Shown: one piece after another, positions 23,985 to 36,800 of the stretch
Position numbering within the stretch: the first letter of the stretch is position 1
Layout of the letters: the number at the start of each line of letters is the position of its first letter
Assembly (NCBI GenBank): GCA_963924555.1
Contig: OZ004598.1
Location: 1,326,501 to 1,390,500, forward strand
Origin: Crambe crambe
Lineage: Eukaryota > Porifera > Demospongiae > Poecilosclerida > Crambeidae
DNA length: 64,000 nucleotides
Direction: 5' to 3'
The notes under the pieces: model-generated
Told to the model about the DNA's origin: nothing
Databases searched by the model: none
What the model saw: only the letters and a program-made list of their open reading frames with translations
Made by a program: the position numbers and the translations under genes

Positions 23985-24246
23985 CAGCTAGCTAGAGCTA
24001 GCTAGCTAGAGACAGCTGAGTAATATTATGATTTCGAATAATTGGATATTCAAATACATGCGCATGCGTATTATAGAAAAGATTCCTAATTGAATTAGTC
24101 GAGTGCTGTGCTCCTTAGTGTCTCCTTTTTCATCGACTCTTTCGAGGATCGACGAGTAGAAAAGATCGTAGTTGGTAGAATTTGGAGTGGATTTGTCCAG
24201 AAATCATGGCTGTAGCTTGAGTGGTTCGAGAGATATGGTTGTCTAA

Positions 24247-24282
<36 letters not shown>

Positions 24283-25080
24283 GGGAAAAAGCATTTCGTG
24301 AAATGAAAAAAAGATGTAGGGATGACCACTGCTCAAAAAAGTAAGGAAACAAGAAGGATGGAAATGGGATCAATCTTTGTTCTGTATATCCAGCCAACAA
24401 TCCCTACATATACACACATTACTACACTATAATCTGAAGTTACCTGACGTATATGTAGGGATTGTTGGCTGGATATACAGAACAAAGATTGATCCCATTT
24501 CCATCCTTCTTGTTTCCTTACTTTTTTGAGCAGTGGTCATCCCTACATCTTTTTTTCATTTCACGAAATGCTTTTTCCCTTACTTGTTCCTGGTCTTTTT
24601 TCCTCTCTTTTATGGTTTTAGCTATGATTAGAGTTCATTCTTCTATGTGTATGCAGGGACAGATGAAAGAAGTTCTCCAATAGCATACCAGCCCAATCAT
24701 TTATCGAGCCAAGGTGTTGTGTTGTTGAGCCATACTTGGAGGTCGAAGATGCTGAAATAGAGTCTACCGTGGTGAATCTAAATCCCCGAATCGATACAGT
24801 AGTCTATCATCAGCTAGAGCTAGCTAGCTAGCTAGCTAGAGACAGCTGAGTAATATTATGATTTCGAATAATTGGATATTCAAATACATGCGCATGCGTA
24901 TTATAGAAAAGATGGCTTCCTAATTGAATTAGTCGAGTGCTGTGCTCCATAGTGTCTCCTTTTTCATCGACTCTTTCGAGGATCAACGAGTAGAAAAGAT
25001 CGTAGTTGGTAGAATTTGGAGTGGATTTGTCCAGAAATCATGGCTGTAGCTTGAGTGGTTCGAGAGATATGGTTGTCTAA

Positions 25081-25113
<33 letters not shown>

Positions 25114-26755
25114 GGGAAAAAGCATTTCGTGAAATGAAAAAAGATGTAGGGATGACCACTGCTCAAAAAAGTAAGGAAACAAGAAGGATGGAAATGGGAT
25201 CAATCTTTGTTCTGTACATCCAGCCAACAATCCCTACATATACACACATTACTACACTATAATCTGAAGTTACCTGACGTATATGTAGGGATTGTTGGCT
25301 GGATGTACAGAACAAAGATTGATCCCATTTCCATCCTTCTTGTTTCCTTACTTTTTTGAGCAGTGGTCATCCCTACATCTTTTTTCATTTCACGAAATGC
25401 TTTTTCCCTTACTTGTTCCTGGTCTTTTTTCCTCTCTTTTATGGTTTTAGCTATGATTAGAGTTCATTCTTCTATGTGTATGCAGGGACAGATGAAAGAA
25501 GTTCTCCAATAGCATACCAGCCCAATCATTTATCGAGTCAAGGTGTTGTGTTGTTGAGCCATACTTGGAGGTCGAAGATGCTGAAATATAGTCTACCTTG
25601 GTGAATCTAAATCCCCGAATCGATACAGTAGTCTATCATCAACTAGAGCTAGCTAGCTAGCTAGCTAGAGACAGCTGAGTAATATTATGATTTCGAATAA
25701 TTGGATATTCAAATACATGCGCATGCGTATTATAGAAAAGATGGCTTCCTAATTGAATTAGTCGAGTGCTGTGCTCCATAGTGTCTCCTTTTTCATCGAC
25801 TCTTTCGAGGATCAACGAGTAGAAAAGATCGTAGTTCGTAGAATTTGGAGTGGATTTGTCCAGAAATCATAGCTGTAGCTTGAGTGGTTCGAGAGATATG
25901 GTTGTCTAAGAAGAATAATAAGAAGAAGAATAATAATAACAAGTAAGGGAAAAAGCATTTCGTGAAATGAAAAAAAGATGTAGGGATGACCACTGCTCAA
26001 AAAAGTAAGGAAACAAGAAGGATGGAAATGGGATCAATCTTTGTTCTGTATATCCAGCCAACAATCCCTACATATACACACATTACTACACTATAATCTG
26101 AAGTTACCTGACGTATATGTAGGGATTGTTGGCTGGATATACAGAACAAAGATTGATCCCATTTCCATCCTTCTTGTTTCCTTACTTTTTTGAGCAGTGG
26201 TCATCCCTACATCTTTTTTTCATTTCACGAAATGCTTTTTCCCTTACTTGTTCCTGGTCTTTTTTCCTCTCTTTTATGGTTTTAGCTATGATTAGAGTTC
26301 ATTCTTCTATGTGTATGCAGGGACAGATGAAAGAAGTTCTCCAATAGCATACCAGCCCAATCATTTATCGAGTCAAGGTGTTGTGTTGTTGAGCCATACT
26401 TGGAGGTTGAAGATGCTGAAATAGAGTCTACCGTGGTGAATCTAAATCCCCGAATCGATACAGTAGTCTATCATCAGCTAGAGCTAGCTAGCTAGCTAGA
26501 GACAGCTGAGTAATATTATGATTTCGAATAATTGGATATTCAAATACATGCGCATGCGTATTATAGAAAAGATGGCTTCCTAATTGAATTAGTCGAGTGC
26601 TGTGCTCCATAGTGTCTCCTTTTTCATCGACTCTTTCGAGGATCAACGAGTAGAAAAGATCGTAGTTCGTAGAATTTGGAGTGGATTTGTCCAGAAATCA
26701 TAGCTGTAGCTTGAGTGGTTCGAGAGATATGGTTGTCTAAGAAGAATAAGAAGAA
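23985..26755 (-). repeat. Tandem array of CFE-A body plus hairpin, about 830-bp period
   Basis: Three full body-hairpin units and flanking parts are joined through AAT/AAG microsatellites near 24,250, 25,083, 25,914 and 26,743. Hairpins are at about 24,280-24,582, 25,111-25,411 and 25,944-26,246. Arms are near-perfect with a loop of about 36 bp (around CACACATTACTACACTATAA). Bodies contain a (CTAG)n tract. Repeated short open frames in the arms are palindrome shadows, not genes. Confidence 0.85.
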
Positions 26756-27504
26756 GAATAATAATAATAGAGAAGAAGAAGAATATAGCGATTTACCTGC
26801 TTGCCGTATTTCTGAAACGGTAAGCTCCCTGGTCCTGAAACTTGGTCTGCACATTGTAGTAGGCTCTAGTAGGCTGGATAATCATTCACAGTAGCTTTTG
26901 TTAGGTCTAAGTGGGGGAACTGGAATTTCACTTTTGTATTAGTCTATAGGCGGCGCGCGCGGCCGTCCGAGTCATCCCTACATAGAGAGTGCTACCGCAC
27001 TCTCTGATAGAGAAGAAGAAGAATATAGCGATTTACCTGCTTGCCGTATTTCTGAAACGGTAAGCTCCCTGGTCCTGAAACTTGGTCTGCACATTGTAGT
27101 AGGCTCTAGTAGGCTGGATAATCATTCACAGTAGCTTTTGTTAGGTCTAAGTGGGGGAACTGGAATTTCACTTTTGTATTAGTCTATAGGCGGCGCGCGC
27201 GGCCGTCCGAGTCATCCCTACATAGAGAGTGCTACCGCACTCTCTGATGCTACCGCACTCTCTGATAGAGAAGAAGAAGAATATAGCGATTTACCTGCTT
27301 GCCGTATTTCTGAAACGGTAAGCTCCCTGGTCCTGAAACTTGGTCTGCACATTGTAGTAGGCTCTAGTAGGCTGGATAATCATTCACAGTAGCTTTTGTT
27401 AGGTCTAAGTGGGAGAACTAGAATTTCACTTTAGTATTAGTCTATAGGCGGCGCGCGCGGCCGTCCGAGTCATCCCTACATAGAGAGTGCTACCGCACTC
27501 TCTG

Positions 27505-27508
<4 letters not shown>
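26756..27508 (-). repeat. Three tandem CFE-A heads
   Basis: Three units of about 238-258 bp each run from GAAGAAGAAGAATATAGCG to the palindrome GAGAGTGC..GCACTCTC. They include a CpG-rich GGCGGCGCGCGCGGCC patch. The second unit ends with an 18-bp repeated piece of the palindrome. Identity between units is very high, which suggests recent duplication. Confidence 0.8.
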
Positions 27509-27538
<30 letters not shown>

Positions 27539-28050
27539 TAATAAGGGAAAAAGCATTTCGTGAAATGAAAAAAGATGTAGGGATGACCACTGCTCAAAAA
27601 AGTAAGGAAACAAGAAGGATGGAATCTTTGTTCTGTATATCCAGCCAACAATCCCTACATATACGTCGGGTAACTTCAGATTATAGTATAGTAATGTGCA
27701 TATATGTAGGGATTGTTGGCTGGATATACAGAACAAAGATTGATCCCATTTCCATCCTTCTTGTTTCCTTACTTTTTTGAGCAGTGGTCATCCCTACATC
27801 TTTTTTCATTTCACGAAATGCTTTTTCCCTTACTTGTTCCTGGTCTTTTTTCCTCTCTTTTATGGTTTTAGCTATGTATAGAGTTCATTCTTCTATGTGT
27901 ATGCAGGGACAGATGAAAGAAGAATAGTTCTCCAATAGCATACCAGCCCAATCATTATCAACGAGTCAAGGTGGAGGTAGAAGATGCTGAAATAGAGTCT
28001 ACCTTGTTGAATCTAAATCCCCGAGTCGATACAGTAGTCTATCATCATCA
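27509..28050 (-). mobile_element. CFE-A hairpin and truncated body
   Basis: An (AAT)n run is followed by a hairpin (27,542-27,832) with a shortened left arm and a different loop (around CGGGTAACTTCAGATTATAG). The first about 220 bp of body follow, to about 28,050. Confidence 0.7.
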
Positions 28051-28269
28051 TCATTATTCTAGCTACATATACCTATACCTAGGACCTAGCTAGCTATGGT
28101 CGTCTTGATATATGTTACGCGTCATAATTATTATATCTATGATTATAGTCGTCTAGCTCGCAAGCGCCACTAGATCCTAGGTCCGCCCCTTTGTCTTCTG
28201 GCTTAGCCGACCCTTTACCAACATGGTCCCCCCAAAATTGGGTTATTATTCAGCAACAACAGAAATACA
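28051..28269. other. No recognisable gene
   Basis: A short stretch between the CFE-A body and the TRAPPC8 C-terminal fragment. Nothing recognised. Confidence 0.4.
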
Positions 28270-28860
28270 GGTATTAAAAAAAACAATGGACCCTGGTAAT
28301 GATAGTCTGTGATAAAAGTTCCTCTTCCTTGAAGTGAGCAATAGAGTGATAGTGATGATGGCAAAGACAATCATTATTGGAATGATTACACCCTCCAGTG
28401 GTCATCACTCCACTGTAATGTTCTCTGCCACCTCTAGACATGCCACTCCAGAAGAAACTTGGTTCTGAGTGTCTATAGGGATGGATCACATACCAATTAA
28501 CAATGTCATCAAACTGTTGAGAATGTACAATACAACCTCACCTTTTAGAGTCTTGCTGGACTCTGTCAGGATTTGCCAATTCAACCATTCATTGCCTGCA
28601 TAATAAATAGAAATTCAAAAAAGAATGGTGTGATCAAACTTTGGACTTCTAAAAAAGTAGCTAACATATTCACATACATACCTTGACTTTCGGTGGTAGC
28701 AATTCTGGAGCATAATCTTGACAGGCACTTGACACAGATTGGGAACATGACCTCCACCATCATCATCACTGACATCAGACTTGACAAAACCATGATGATA
28801 AGTAGTGGGGTGCTCCAAGAAGAACTTCACCAGGTCATAGGGTGAGGGAGGATGTAAGGA
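28270..28860 (-). pseudogene. TRAPPC8 C-terminal exons, decayed
   Basis: Three putative minus-strand exons (28860-28682, 28595-28542, and 28472 to about 28,270) have good splice sites. They code SLHPPSPYDLVKFF, then NLCQVPVKIMLQNC, then NEWLNWQILTES, then PSFFWSGMS. A last part, LYCSLQGRGTFI, lies in a different frame. From memory, human TRAPPC8 near its C-terminus has a corresponding order: SLHYPE, CLVPVTLLLSNC, F-T-W-L-G and a KACF..GVYNL block. The frame change inside the last exon marks it as a pseudogene. TRAPPC8 is a subunit of the TRAPPIII tethering complex for ER-Golgi traffic and autophagy. Confidence 0.55.
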
Positions 28861-29599
28861 CTGAATCAAAAGGGAGAGAATTCAATCTTCTGGTCACTAC
28901 AGACACATGGATTCTACCTCTCTGAGTGCAGACATGGATTGGGGCAGGGGAACAGTGATGGTGTGGTGACCATAAGAGAAGGTGTGATCCAGCAGGAATG
29001 GTGTTATGTTACAAAACAGGAGACTGACAGCCCTTATTTCTCAAGCAACCTCACTCACAATCTCAAACATCCAGTTGACATTAACAATTCATTGAGGGGA
29101 AGCCAGCTCACTTCCCCAAGATAGACCCTTGGAACCCTGCCATAGTTCCACTTCATCCATACAGAGAGAAGAAGCAAAGGAGGTTCCATTCCACAATTAA
29201 AGAGTTGAGAATTCTAATGGACAGGAAAAATATAATTGAACATTACACATCTCCAACACTTCTTGCCTGTATAGTAACAATAGTTCCAAAAAAGAATTAT
29301 CATGACTAGTTAGTAATTTAGTTAACAAGAGAAGGATGGCTCTTAACCCTTCACTCTGTTCCTGAGGGGGGGGGGGGGGGGGGGGGGGCAGTTGGAAGGG
29401 GCCAGCTATGAAGGGAGATAAGGGTGGCATTTAGATGAGGTCACAGGATATACTCAGATGGAACTGTGATCCAAAAAGAACATCAGAGTGTGTTCAAGGT
29501 CACCCACAAATAACTGTCCCTCTGCACAAGAGTAAGATAGGTCAATTATGCACACACCAAATTTAAAGGTCAAAGGAGATGAGATGTCAGTGGGTTATT
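28861..29599. other. TRAPPC8-associated non-coding block with a poly-G tract
   Basis: No exon is recognised. The 29,160-29,290 part resembles 47,150-47,290, so this block was duplicated together with the TRAPPC8 pieces. A G run of about 22 bases lies near 29,367. Confidence 0.45.
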
Positions 29600-29936
29600 T
29601 ACTGTTGATGTAGTTGGAGACTGATAGTCTTGACCACTGTCTGCCAAATGTAAGATATGAAAACCTAAGACATCATGTAGTTCTTCATGCATTGGTTGAC
29701 TGGAAGTCCTTCTTGACTTGGTGATTGCTCTGAAAGGCAAGGTCATAGCTATGCAGCAGGAAAGCAATGTCTGCTAGAGAATTAGATGCATAACTGGAAG
29801 AAGAAAAACATAATGTGTGACACACTTTCAATGATTGCAGGTTTCTACTTACTTTACATCATCAGATATGACATTATTTGGTCCATTTATTTCCTCAAGC
29901 ACTTCCTATACACTTGACCTGCCAGAACAAAATCCT
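29600..29936 (-). pseudogene. TRAPPC8 internal exon fragment, copy 3
   Basis: The minus strand codes a degraded version of ADIAFLLxSYDLAFQS, matching the exon at 43,835-43,688, with changes and lost residues. The preceding short exon piece ending VISDDVK is also present. The fragment is cut at 29,936 by half of a CFE-A hairpin. The equivalent DNA at 46,955 continues uninterrupted. Confidence 0.7.
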
Positions 29937-30508
29937 TACTTTTTTGAGCAGTGGTCATCCCTACATCTTTTTTTCATTTCATGAAATGCTTTTTCCCTTA
30001 CTTGTTCCTGGTCTTTTTTCCTCTCTTTTATGGTTTTAGCTATGTATAGAGTTCATTCTTCTATGTGTATGCAGGGACAGATGAAAGAAGAATAGTTCTC
30101 CAATAGTTCTCCAGCATACCAGCCCAATCATTATCAACGAGTCAAGGTGTTGTTATTGTTGAGCTATACTTGGAGGTCGAAGGAAGATGCTGAAATAGAG
30201 TCTACCGTCGTGAATCTAAATCCCCGAGCCGATACAGTAGTATATCATCATTATCTAGAGCTAGCTAGAGACAGCTGAGTAATATTATAATTTCGAATAA
30301 TTGGATATCAAATATATGCCCATGCGTATTATAGAAAGGATGGCTTCCTAATTGAATTAGTCGAGTGCTGTGCTCCGTAGTGTCTCCTTTTTCATCGACT
30401 CTTTCGAGGATCAACGAGTAGAAAAGATCGTACTTCGTAGAATTTGGAGTGGATTTATCCAGAAATCATAGCTGTAGCTTGAGTGGTTCGAGAGATATGG
30501 TTGTCTAA

Positions 30509-30547
<39 letters not shown>

Positions 30548-31858
30548 GTAAGGGAAAAAGCATTTCGTGAAATGAAAAAAAGATGTAGGGATGACCACTG
30601 CTCAAAAAAGTAAGGAAACAAGAAGGATGGAAATGGGATCAATCTTTGTTCTGTATATCCAGCCAACAATCCCTACATATACACACATTACTACACTATA
30701 ATCTGAAGTTACCTGACGTATATGTAGGGATTGTTGGCTGGATATACAGAACAAAGATTGATCCCATTTCCATCCTTCTTGTTTCCTTACTTTTTTGAGC
30801 AGTGGTCATCCCTACATCTTTTTTTCATTTCACGAAATGCTTTTTCCCTTACTTGTTCCTGGTCTTTTTTCCTCTCTTTTATGGTTTTAGCTATGATTAG
30901 AGTTCATTCTTCTATGTGTATGCAGGGACAGATGAAAGAAGTTCTCCAATAGCATACCAGCCCAATCATTTATCGAGTCAAGGTGTTGTGTTGTTGAGCC
31001 ATACTTGGAGGTCGAAGATGCTGAAATAGAGTCTACCGTGGTGAATCTAAATCCCCGAATCGATACAGTAGTCTATCATCAGCTAGAGCTAGCTAGCTAG
31101 CTAGCTAGAGACAGCTGAGTAATATTATGATTTCGAATAATTGGATATTCAAATACATGCGCATGCGTATTATAGAAAAGATGGCTTCCTAATTGAATTA
31201 GTCGAGTGCTGTGCTCCTTAGTGTCTCCTTTTTCATCGACTCTTTCGAGGATCAACGAGTAGAAAAGATCGTAGTTGGTAGAATTTGGAGTGGATTTGTC
31301 CAGAAATCATAGCTGTAGCTTGAGTGGTTCGAGAGATATGGTTGTCTAAGAAGAATAATAAGAAGAAGAATAATAATAATAATAATAGAGAAGAAGAAGA
31401 ATATAGCGATTTACCTGCTTGCCGTATTTCTGAAACGGTAAGCTCCCTGGTCCTGAAACTTGGTCTGCACATTGTAGTAGGCTCTAGTAGGCTGGATAAT
31501 CATTCACAGTAGCTTTTGTTAGGTCTAAGTGGGGGAACTGGAATTTCACTTTTGTATTAGTCTATAGGCGGCGCGTGCGGCCGTCCGAGTCATCCCTACA
31601 TAGAGAGTGCTACCGCACTCTCTGATAATAATAGAGAAGAAGAAGAATCCAGCGATTTACCTGCTTGCCGTATTTCTGAAACGGTAAGCTCCCTGGTCCT
31701 GAAACTTGGTCTGCACATTGTAGTAGGCTCTAGTAGGCTGGATAATCATTCACAGTAGCTTTTGTTAGGTCTAAGTGGGGGAACTGGAATTTCACTTTTG
31801 TATTAGTCTATAGGCAGCGCACGCGGCCGTCTGAGTCATCCCTACATAGAGAGTCTGG
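29937..31858 (-). mobile_element. CFE-A cluster: half hairpin, body, full hairpin, body, two heads
   Basis: It begins inside a hairpin arm at TTACTTTTTTGAGCAG, so the left junction is a rearrangement rather than a clean insertion. A body, (AAT)n, a hairpin at 30,549-30,851, a second body and a mixed AAG/AAT tract follow. Two heads (about 31,388-31,625 and 31,632-31,852) end it. Confidence 0.8.
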
Positions 31859-32887
31859 GTGGGTATTAATTAGAGTATGGAGCTAGCATGAAGAACCAGC
31901 ATTAAGTGGCAAGTGAGGTAAACTTAGCAAAGAGTTGCCAAAACAGTAAGAAACACAAAAATAAGCCAGAAGATGCAGAAATAAGTAAGGAGTGCTTAAC
32001 AAAGGGTAGTCAGGCAGCAAGAAAACCAGTGAATATGCACTTACAAGAATAACGCGCGAGTACGGTAATGACACAAGTGAACGACTGTCATATGACGGGT
32101 AAGGGATACTCATACACCAACATGCATATGCCATTGGTTGTAGGTGGCTTCTCACCCTTTTGTAATCGACAATATTTTGTCCTAGCAGCTGTATATTGAC
32201 TGAATAGAAAGTTTTGCATGAAACATTCTAGTACACTAATGTGTGTGATATTTAGACCTTTATACTTTATTCACTAGAAACCACTCCTTCTCCGCATCTT
32301 TGCAGCTACTCTGCTAAGATACGTGTGGCTGAGTCCGGTTTCATTAATTTGATGTATGCAGATTCTGAACAGAAAATGGTTGGATCAAGAGACTAGTAAG
32401 CTGAAGGAACAGAAATGGGAACCCTAGACCATAGGCTAGCGAGTCGATTTTTACATATTTATATAACCACTGATCAACCCTCTCAAACAGTAGCCTCTTT
32501 TGAATTGTAGCCTCTGGCCCTTGCTTGCCACCATGAAACAATTAGTAGTCACATGCAGATAAGCACACATAATAAGGTCCATTTGGTATACACCCAGCCA
32601 CACAGTCTGAAATATGTTCCTCCGGGCCCTCACCCTCATTCCCATTGGCATTGCTGCCCCTAAAATCTTATTTGATTAATATAGTGGACTTGTGCACATA
32701 CATGCATGTGATCGAATCAACAGGGTATGGGTTATTTTAAATAGTGCACACCTGCCACTTATAACAGCTCTTTCTGCATGTTACTACTTGATCTAAAAGA
32801 CAGCACTTTCAAGCACTAGTCCTTGAAAGCCTATACACAGAGTGAGTGCAGTATAGGGCCGGTGGAACACCTTTCTGAGGCCTTAAT
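31859..32887. other. Paralogous NLR intron DNA
   Basis: There is no exon. The stretch TGGGTGGGTATTAATTAGAG to about 32,060 resembles 53,765-53,920 and 35,840-35,930 (GCAGCAAGAAAACCAG and neighbours). The end (32,820-32,887) resembles 35,690-35,725. Both comparisons are to introns of the NLR-type loci. Confidence 0.5.
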
Positions 32888-33698
32888 CAGAGAGTGCAGT
32901 AGCACTCTCTATGTAGGCTTGACACGCAAAACGCCCACGCTCATTAATAATAATAATAATAATAAGATAATAATCTTCTTCTTGACAGCCATAACTCCCG
33001 ACTGCTTCATCCTATATCTACGATCTTGGTACCATCTTGAAGCTCTACACCTGATCTAAGGAATGGTATCGTTCAAATTGAAGTAAAGCTCAAGTCCTAA
33101 CTGTCAATTGCCGTTTTAGTGCCTTCATGGACGACTCAAATTCTCGAATGCTTCGTAGACAGCAAAGTTAGTTTATACACTTCATAGACGCTACGTAGAC
33201 GTTTCGTAGACAACATTTAGAACACTAGAACGCTTCGTAGATACTGTTGAGAAAAAAAACTGTCTTGCTGAGTTGCGGTGGGCGTGGTAATATTATTTGG
33301 TAAAGGGTCGTTCTTGCCATCTTTAGCCACGCCCCTTGAAAGAAGTGTGCAAACAAGTGAGAGTAAAAACATTTCTTCTAAATGAAAGAGTGATGTAGGC
33401 TTGAGTACATGACTATAAAAAGTATGGAAACAAGGTGCTGGCTATGTACTGACCCTACATCGCTGCTCTGCTAACTGTCATAAAATTGACATAAACCCTA
33501 CATTGCTGCTGCCATACTATCCTTTTTGGCTACACCTTGCAGCGATGTAGGGTTTATGTCAATTTTATGACAGTTAGCAGAGCAGTCCATGCAGCGATGT
33601 AGGGTCAGTACATAGCCAGCACCTTGTTTCCGTACTTTTTATAGTCATGTACTCAAGCCTACATCACTCTTTCATTTAGAAGAAATGTTTTTACTCTC
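32888..33698 (+). mobile_element. CFE-B composite element, complete copy (811 bp)
   Basis: It has a palindromic head, (AAT)n, a body and a hairpin (33,359-33,698). It starts CAGAGAGTGCAGTAG and ends TTTTTACTCTC, with AT on both sides. The paralogous stretch at 35,717-35,730 reads GGCCTTAATGCAACT and lacks it, so this is a proven insertion. It is either between A and T without duplication, or with a 2-bp AT duplication. Confidence 0.8.
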
Positions 33699-33861
33699 AT
33701 GCAACTAGAGACAATGGTCACATTAAGGTCTGTTACTATTACATACATAATGTATATGAAGATCAATATTACAAGAATTTTGGCTAGGGCTGATAAATTT
33801 TAATTTTTTTTTGGTTTGCTTTCATTTAGAGTTCTATTATTTGACTGTGTATATTACATAC

Positions 33862-36800
33862 CTCTGTCTCTTTCCTTGACCACTCTCTTGGGAGAGGAGG
33901 GAAGTAGTCTTAGTTCTGGATTGAAATCTCTGGTTTGTGTGGGGACATTTGCTGAACCTATTAATAGAATCAGAAGGTGAAGGCAATTGGAAGGTGAGGC
34001 TGAATGCTTTGCTATGAACGTTTATTTGCTGTGTTTTGAAAATGTAACCTTCTACCAGCATACAGGGCCAGAAGTTAGACACTGAAATCAATTAATTGAA
34101 CTGGTGGTGAAATGAACACACTGAACAGAGAAATAGTAGATCGAGATGTGCATTATTTGGGGTAAAAATATGATGGGCACATGCACCTATATGATTATTG
34201 AACTCTGACCCATTGCTGTCTATCTTATTACTCCTTCTGTAAACATAGACATAAGTTTATTCTGCTTGCTAACTATAGACGATCAGTTTGGTTGGATAGA
34301 GAGCCACTAAGTAACTAGCTAGGGGTGCTCGAGCACCCTGAGCACCTCGCTAGATACACCACTCCTTATACCAGAGGGCATTTGGGTTCATGTCACAGCT
34401 ACTCGACCTCACCTTCCAAATTTGTAGTGAAAGACTTGTGAGAAGGAGCTAAGTTGGAGCTCTGAACCTTTCGTCTAGCCTTATTTTTTCCTATTAAACC
34501 AAACAATGTTATAATAAGATGAATCCAAGACATGCCAACCCGCCAGCAAAGGATTTTTAGTTTATGCTACCACTAGTTTCAAACTGTGTGGAAGAGGCTA
34601 AACTTTGGCATTATTATTTCCTAGAGTTACAAAACTAAAGTGTTAGATCAAGCGCATAGCAACCAACAGATAGCAAATGGCATTTACATTCATACTTGAC
34701 CTCACCTTTCAAACTTGTAGTGGAAGATTTGTGGGAAGAAGTGGAGTTACTCTGAACCTTACCACGTGATGAAGAATCTGGTCTTTGTTTAGCCTTCTTT
34801 CCTGTTCAGTCAAACAATGTAAAACAGATCAAAGACATACCATCAAATCTACTACATTAGCCAGCATAGGACATTAGGATTTACTCCCTTTCAAACTAGG
34901 TTTGCTGGAAGAGGTATTCTTTCCTGTTAAACCAAACAACATAGGATTACAAAAGAAGGTGAGTACACAGTGGGGTGTAATCAGACATCTCCTTTGCTAT
35001 CACATCACCACAATTTTAGAAAAATTTTCCTCACAGGATTATTAGTAAACAAAGATACATGGCAATTCGGTAAGCAAGTCTAGTTGCTAAAGATGAACAG
35101 GCAGTAGAGAACATGTAGCTGAAAGTCGGTTTAGTTGTTATGATCATACCTTTATCTCTTTGAGGGAGAGAAAATTCTCCAAGTCCTGCACTGGAACTCT
35201 CCGTTTCTGTGGACACATTTGCTGAACCTATAGAAATGAAGTTGTTTATCTTGGAAACTCAGCATGGTTGTTACAATTACCTTCACCAGTTTGAGGGGAA
35301 GGAAGTGAACTGGAACTTCCATCTTCAGTTTCTGAACCTATAGAAAGTAAGTTGATTAACTCCATGGAATGGCCATCATGACACAATACAAAGTAAAAGC
35401 ATGACGTGTGTATCTAGCTGAAAGTTAGCTACCTGGAATATGAATCACACGAACTCATAGTAAAATCTCACTTCCTGCTAAAATCATATCACCAAAGCTC
35501 AAGCTAGTTAGTTTATACATACTGGGGTGCTCCCCTGTGATTTCATTATAGTTCACACTGTAGACTCATGTCATGGTACATTAATGCACACAGTGACACT
35601 ACAGGACTACTTCTCAGTAGTTACCACCCAATAATCATTTAACACTGGGTCAGGTCATGCAGGCTGAGCAATTAAACTCTTAATGCACTAGTCCTTGAAA
35701 GTCTAAACACGCACAAGGCCTTAATGCAACTGTAGGTCTGTTACTATTTACATGTATAAGATCAATTCTATAACTCTGGAATCATAAATACTCCCTGGTA
35801 TAGGCACATGTATCTCCAAACAGCAAGATGCCATTGGGGTGGGCATTATTTAGAGTACACACCCCACAGTCATTCGCAGAAATACTTAAGGTTAATTAGA
35901 GCAGCAAGGAAACAAACGACCAACTATTATTAAATTAATAAGTGAGGAGGTGTGCCTAATAACAAGGCTTCAAATACGGTAACAATGATGCAATATCTCA
36001 AAACTTTTTTCCCCTCCAAGTGGTTCCTTTTCTCAAGTAAATTTCAGATCACCAAAATTTAGAGCTCTATTGTATATAACATACCTCTGTCTCTTTCCTT
36101 GGCCACTCTCTTGGGAGAGGGAGGAAGTAGTCTTGGTTCTGGATTGAAATTTCTGGTTCGTGTGGGCACATTTGCTGAACCTATTATTAGAATCAGAAGG
36201 TGAAGGCAATTGGAAGGTGAGGCTGAATCCTTAAATTACTATGGACCAGGTTTATTTGTAACATCATGTACGTAGTCTTCAATAAAAAAAAAAAACTGAC
36301 AATAAACTCAAGACTTTCAGCTTAAAAGTCTAGCTGCAATGAAGCCAGCTAGGGAATGAGACTCAAATGAATGGATCGAGGTCCTAGTCCCAAGCCCACC
36401 AGATTCCCTTAAAATTATAGAGACCCTCCAAATCCAAAATATTACTATGTAAGTATACACTGACTGGATCAAAGAAATCCACTTTTAAAAATTTTACTTC
36501 CTACCCATGTACTGGAAGTGGTTGGTAATGATGGAGGGAGTCCTACTCTTGACTATGACTAGGTAACTAGCTAGCTACACTGCTCTCAACTTTGGAAATC
36601 TCCTTGCATTTATACACCATCCCTAGCAATGGAAGAGCTAGAATGGTGGCAATGTCACCTTACCAAATGGAATGGGCGGTGCCTACTATCACGGACTCCT
36701 GACCTGATAATAGAGACGGATGCATCCACCATAGGCTGGGATGCTTATTGCCAGGGAGTCAGGACTGGGGGACCGTGGTCGGAGACAGAGAAATCGAAGC

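Noticed and set aside
28939-29124. Small plus-strand open frame near the TRAPPC8 C-terminal piece
   Set aside because: No motif, no splice context and no similarity that I can recognise.
24095-31512. Recurrent open frames starting MLAGYTEQRLIPF or containing poly-Ile/Leu runs
   Set aside because: They come from the CFE-A hairpin arms and AAT microsatellites and occur on both strands at each copy.
32888-33698. Autonomous Helitron
   Set aside because: There is no Rep or helicase coding sequence and the 3' end is not CTRR; only the insertion behaviour is Helitron-like.
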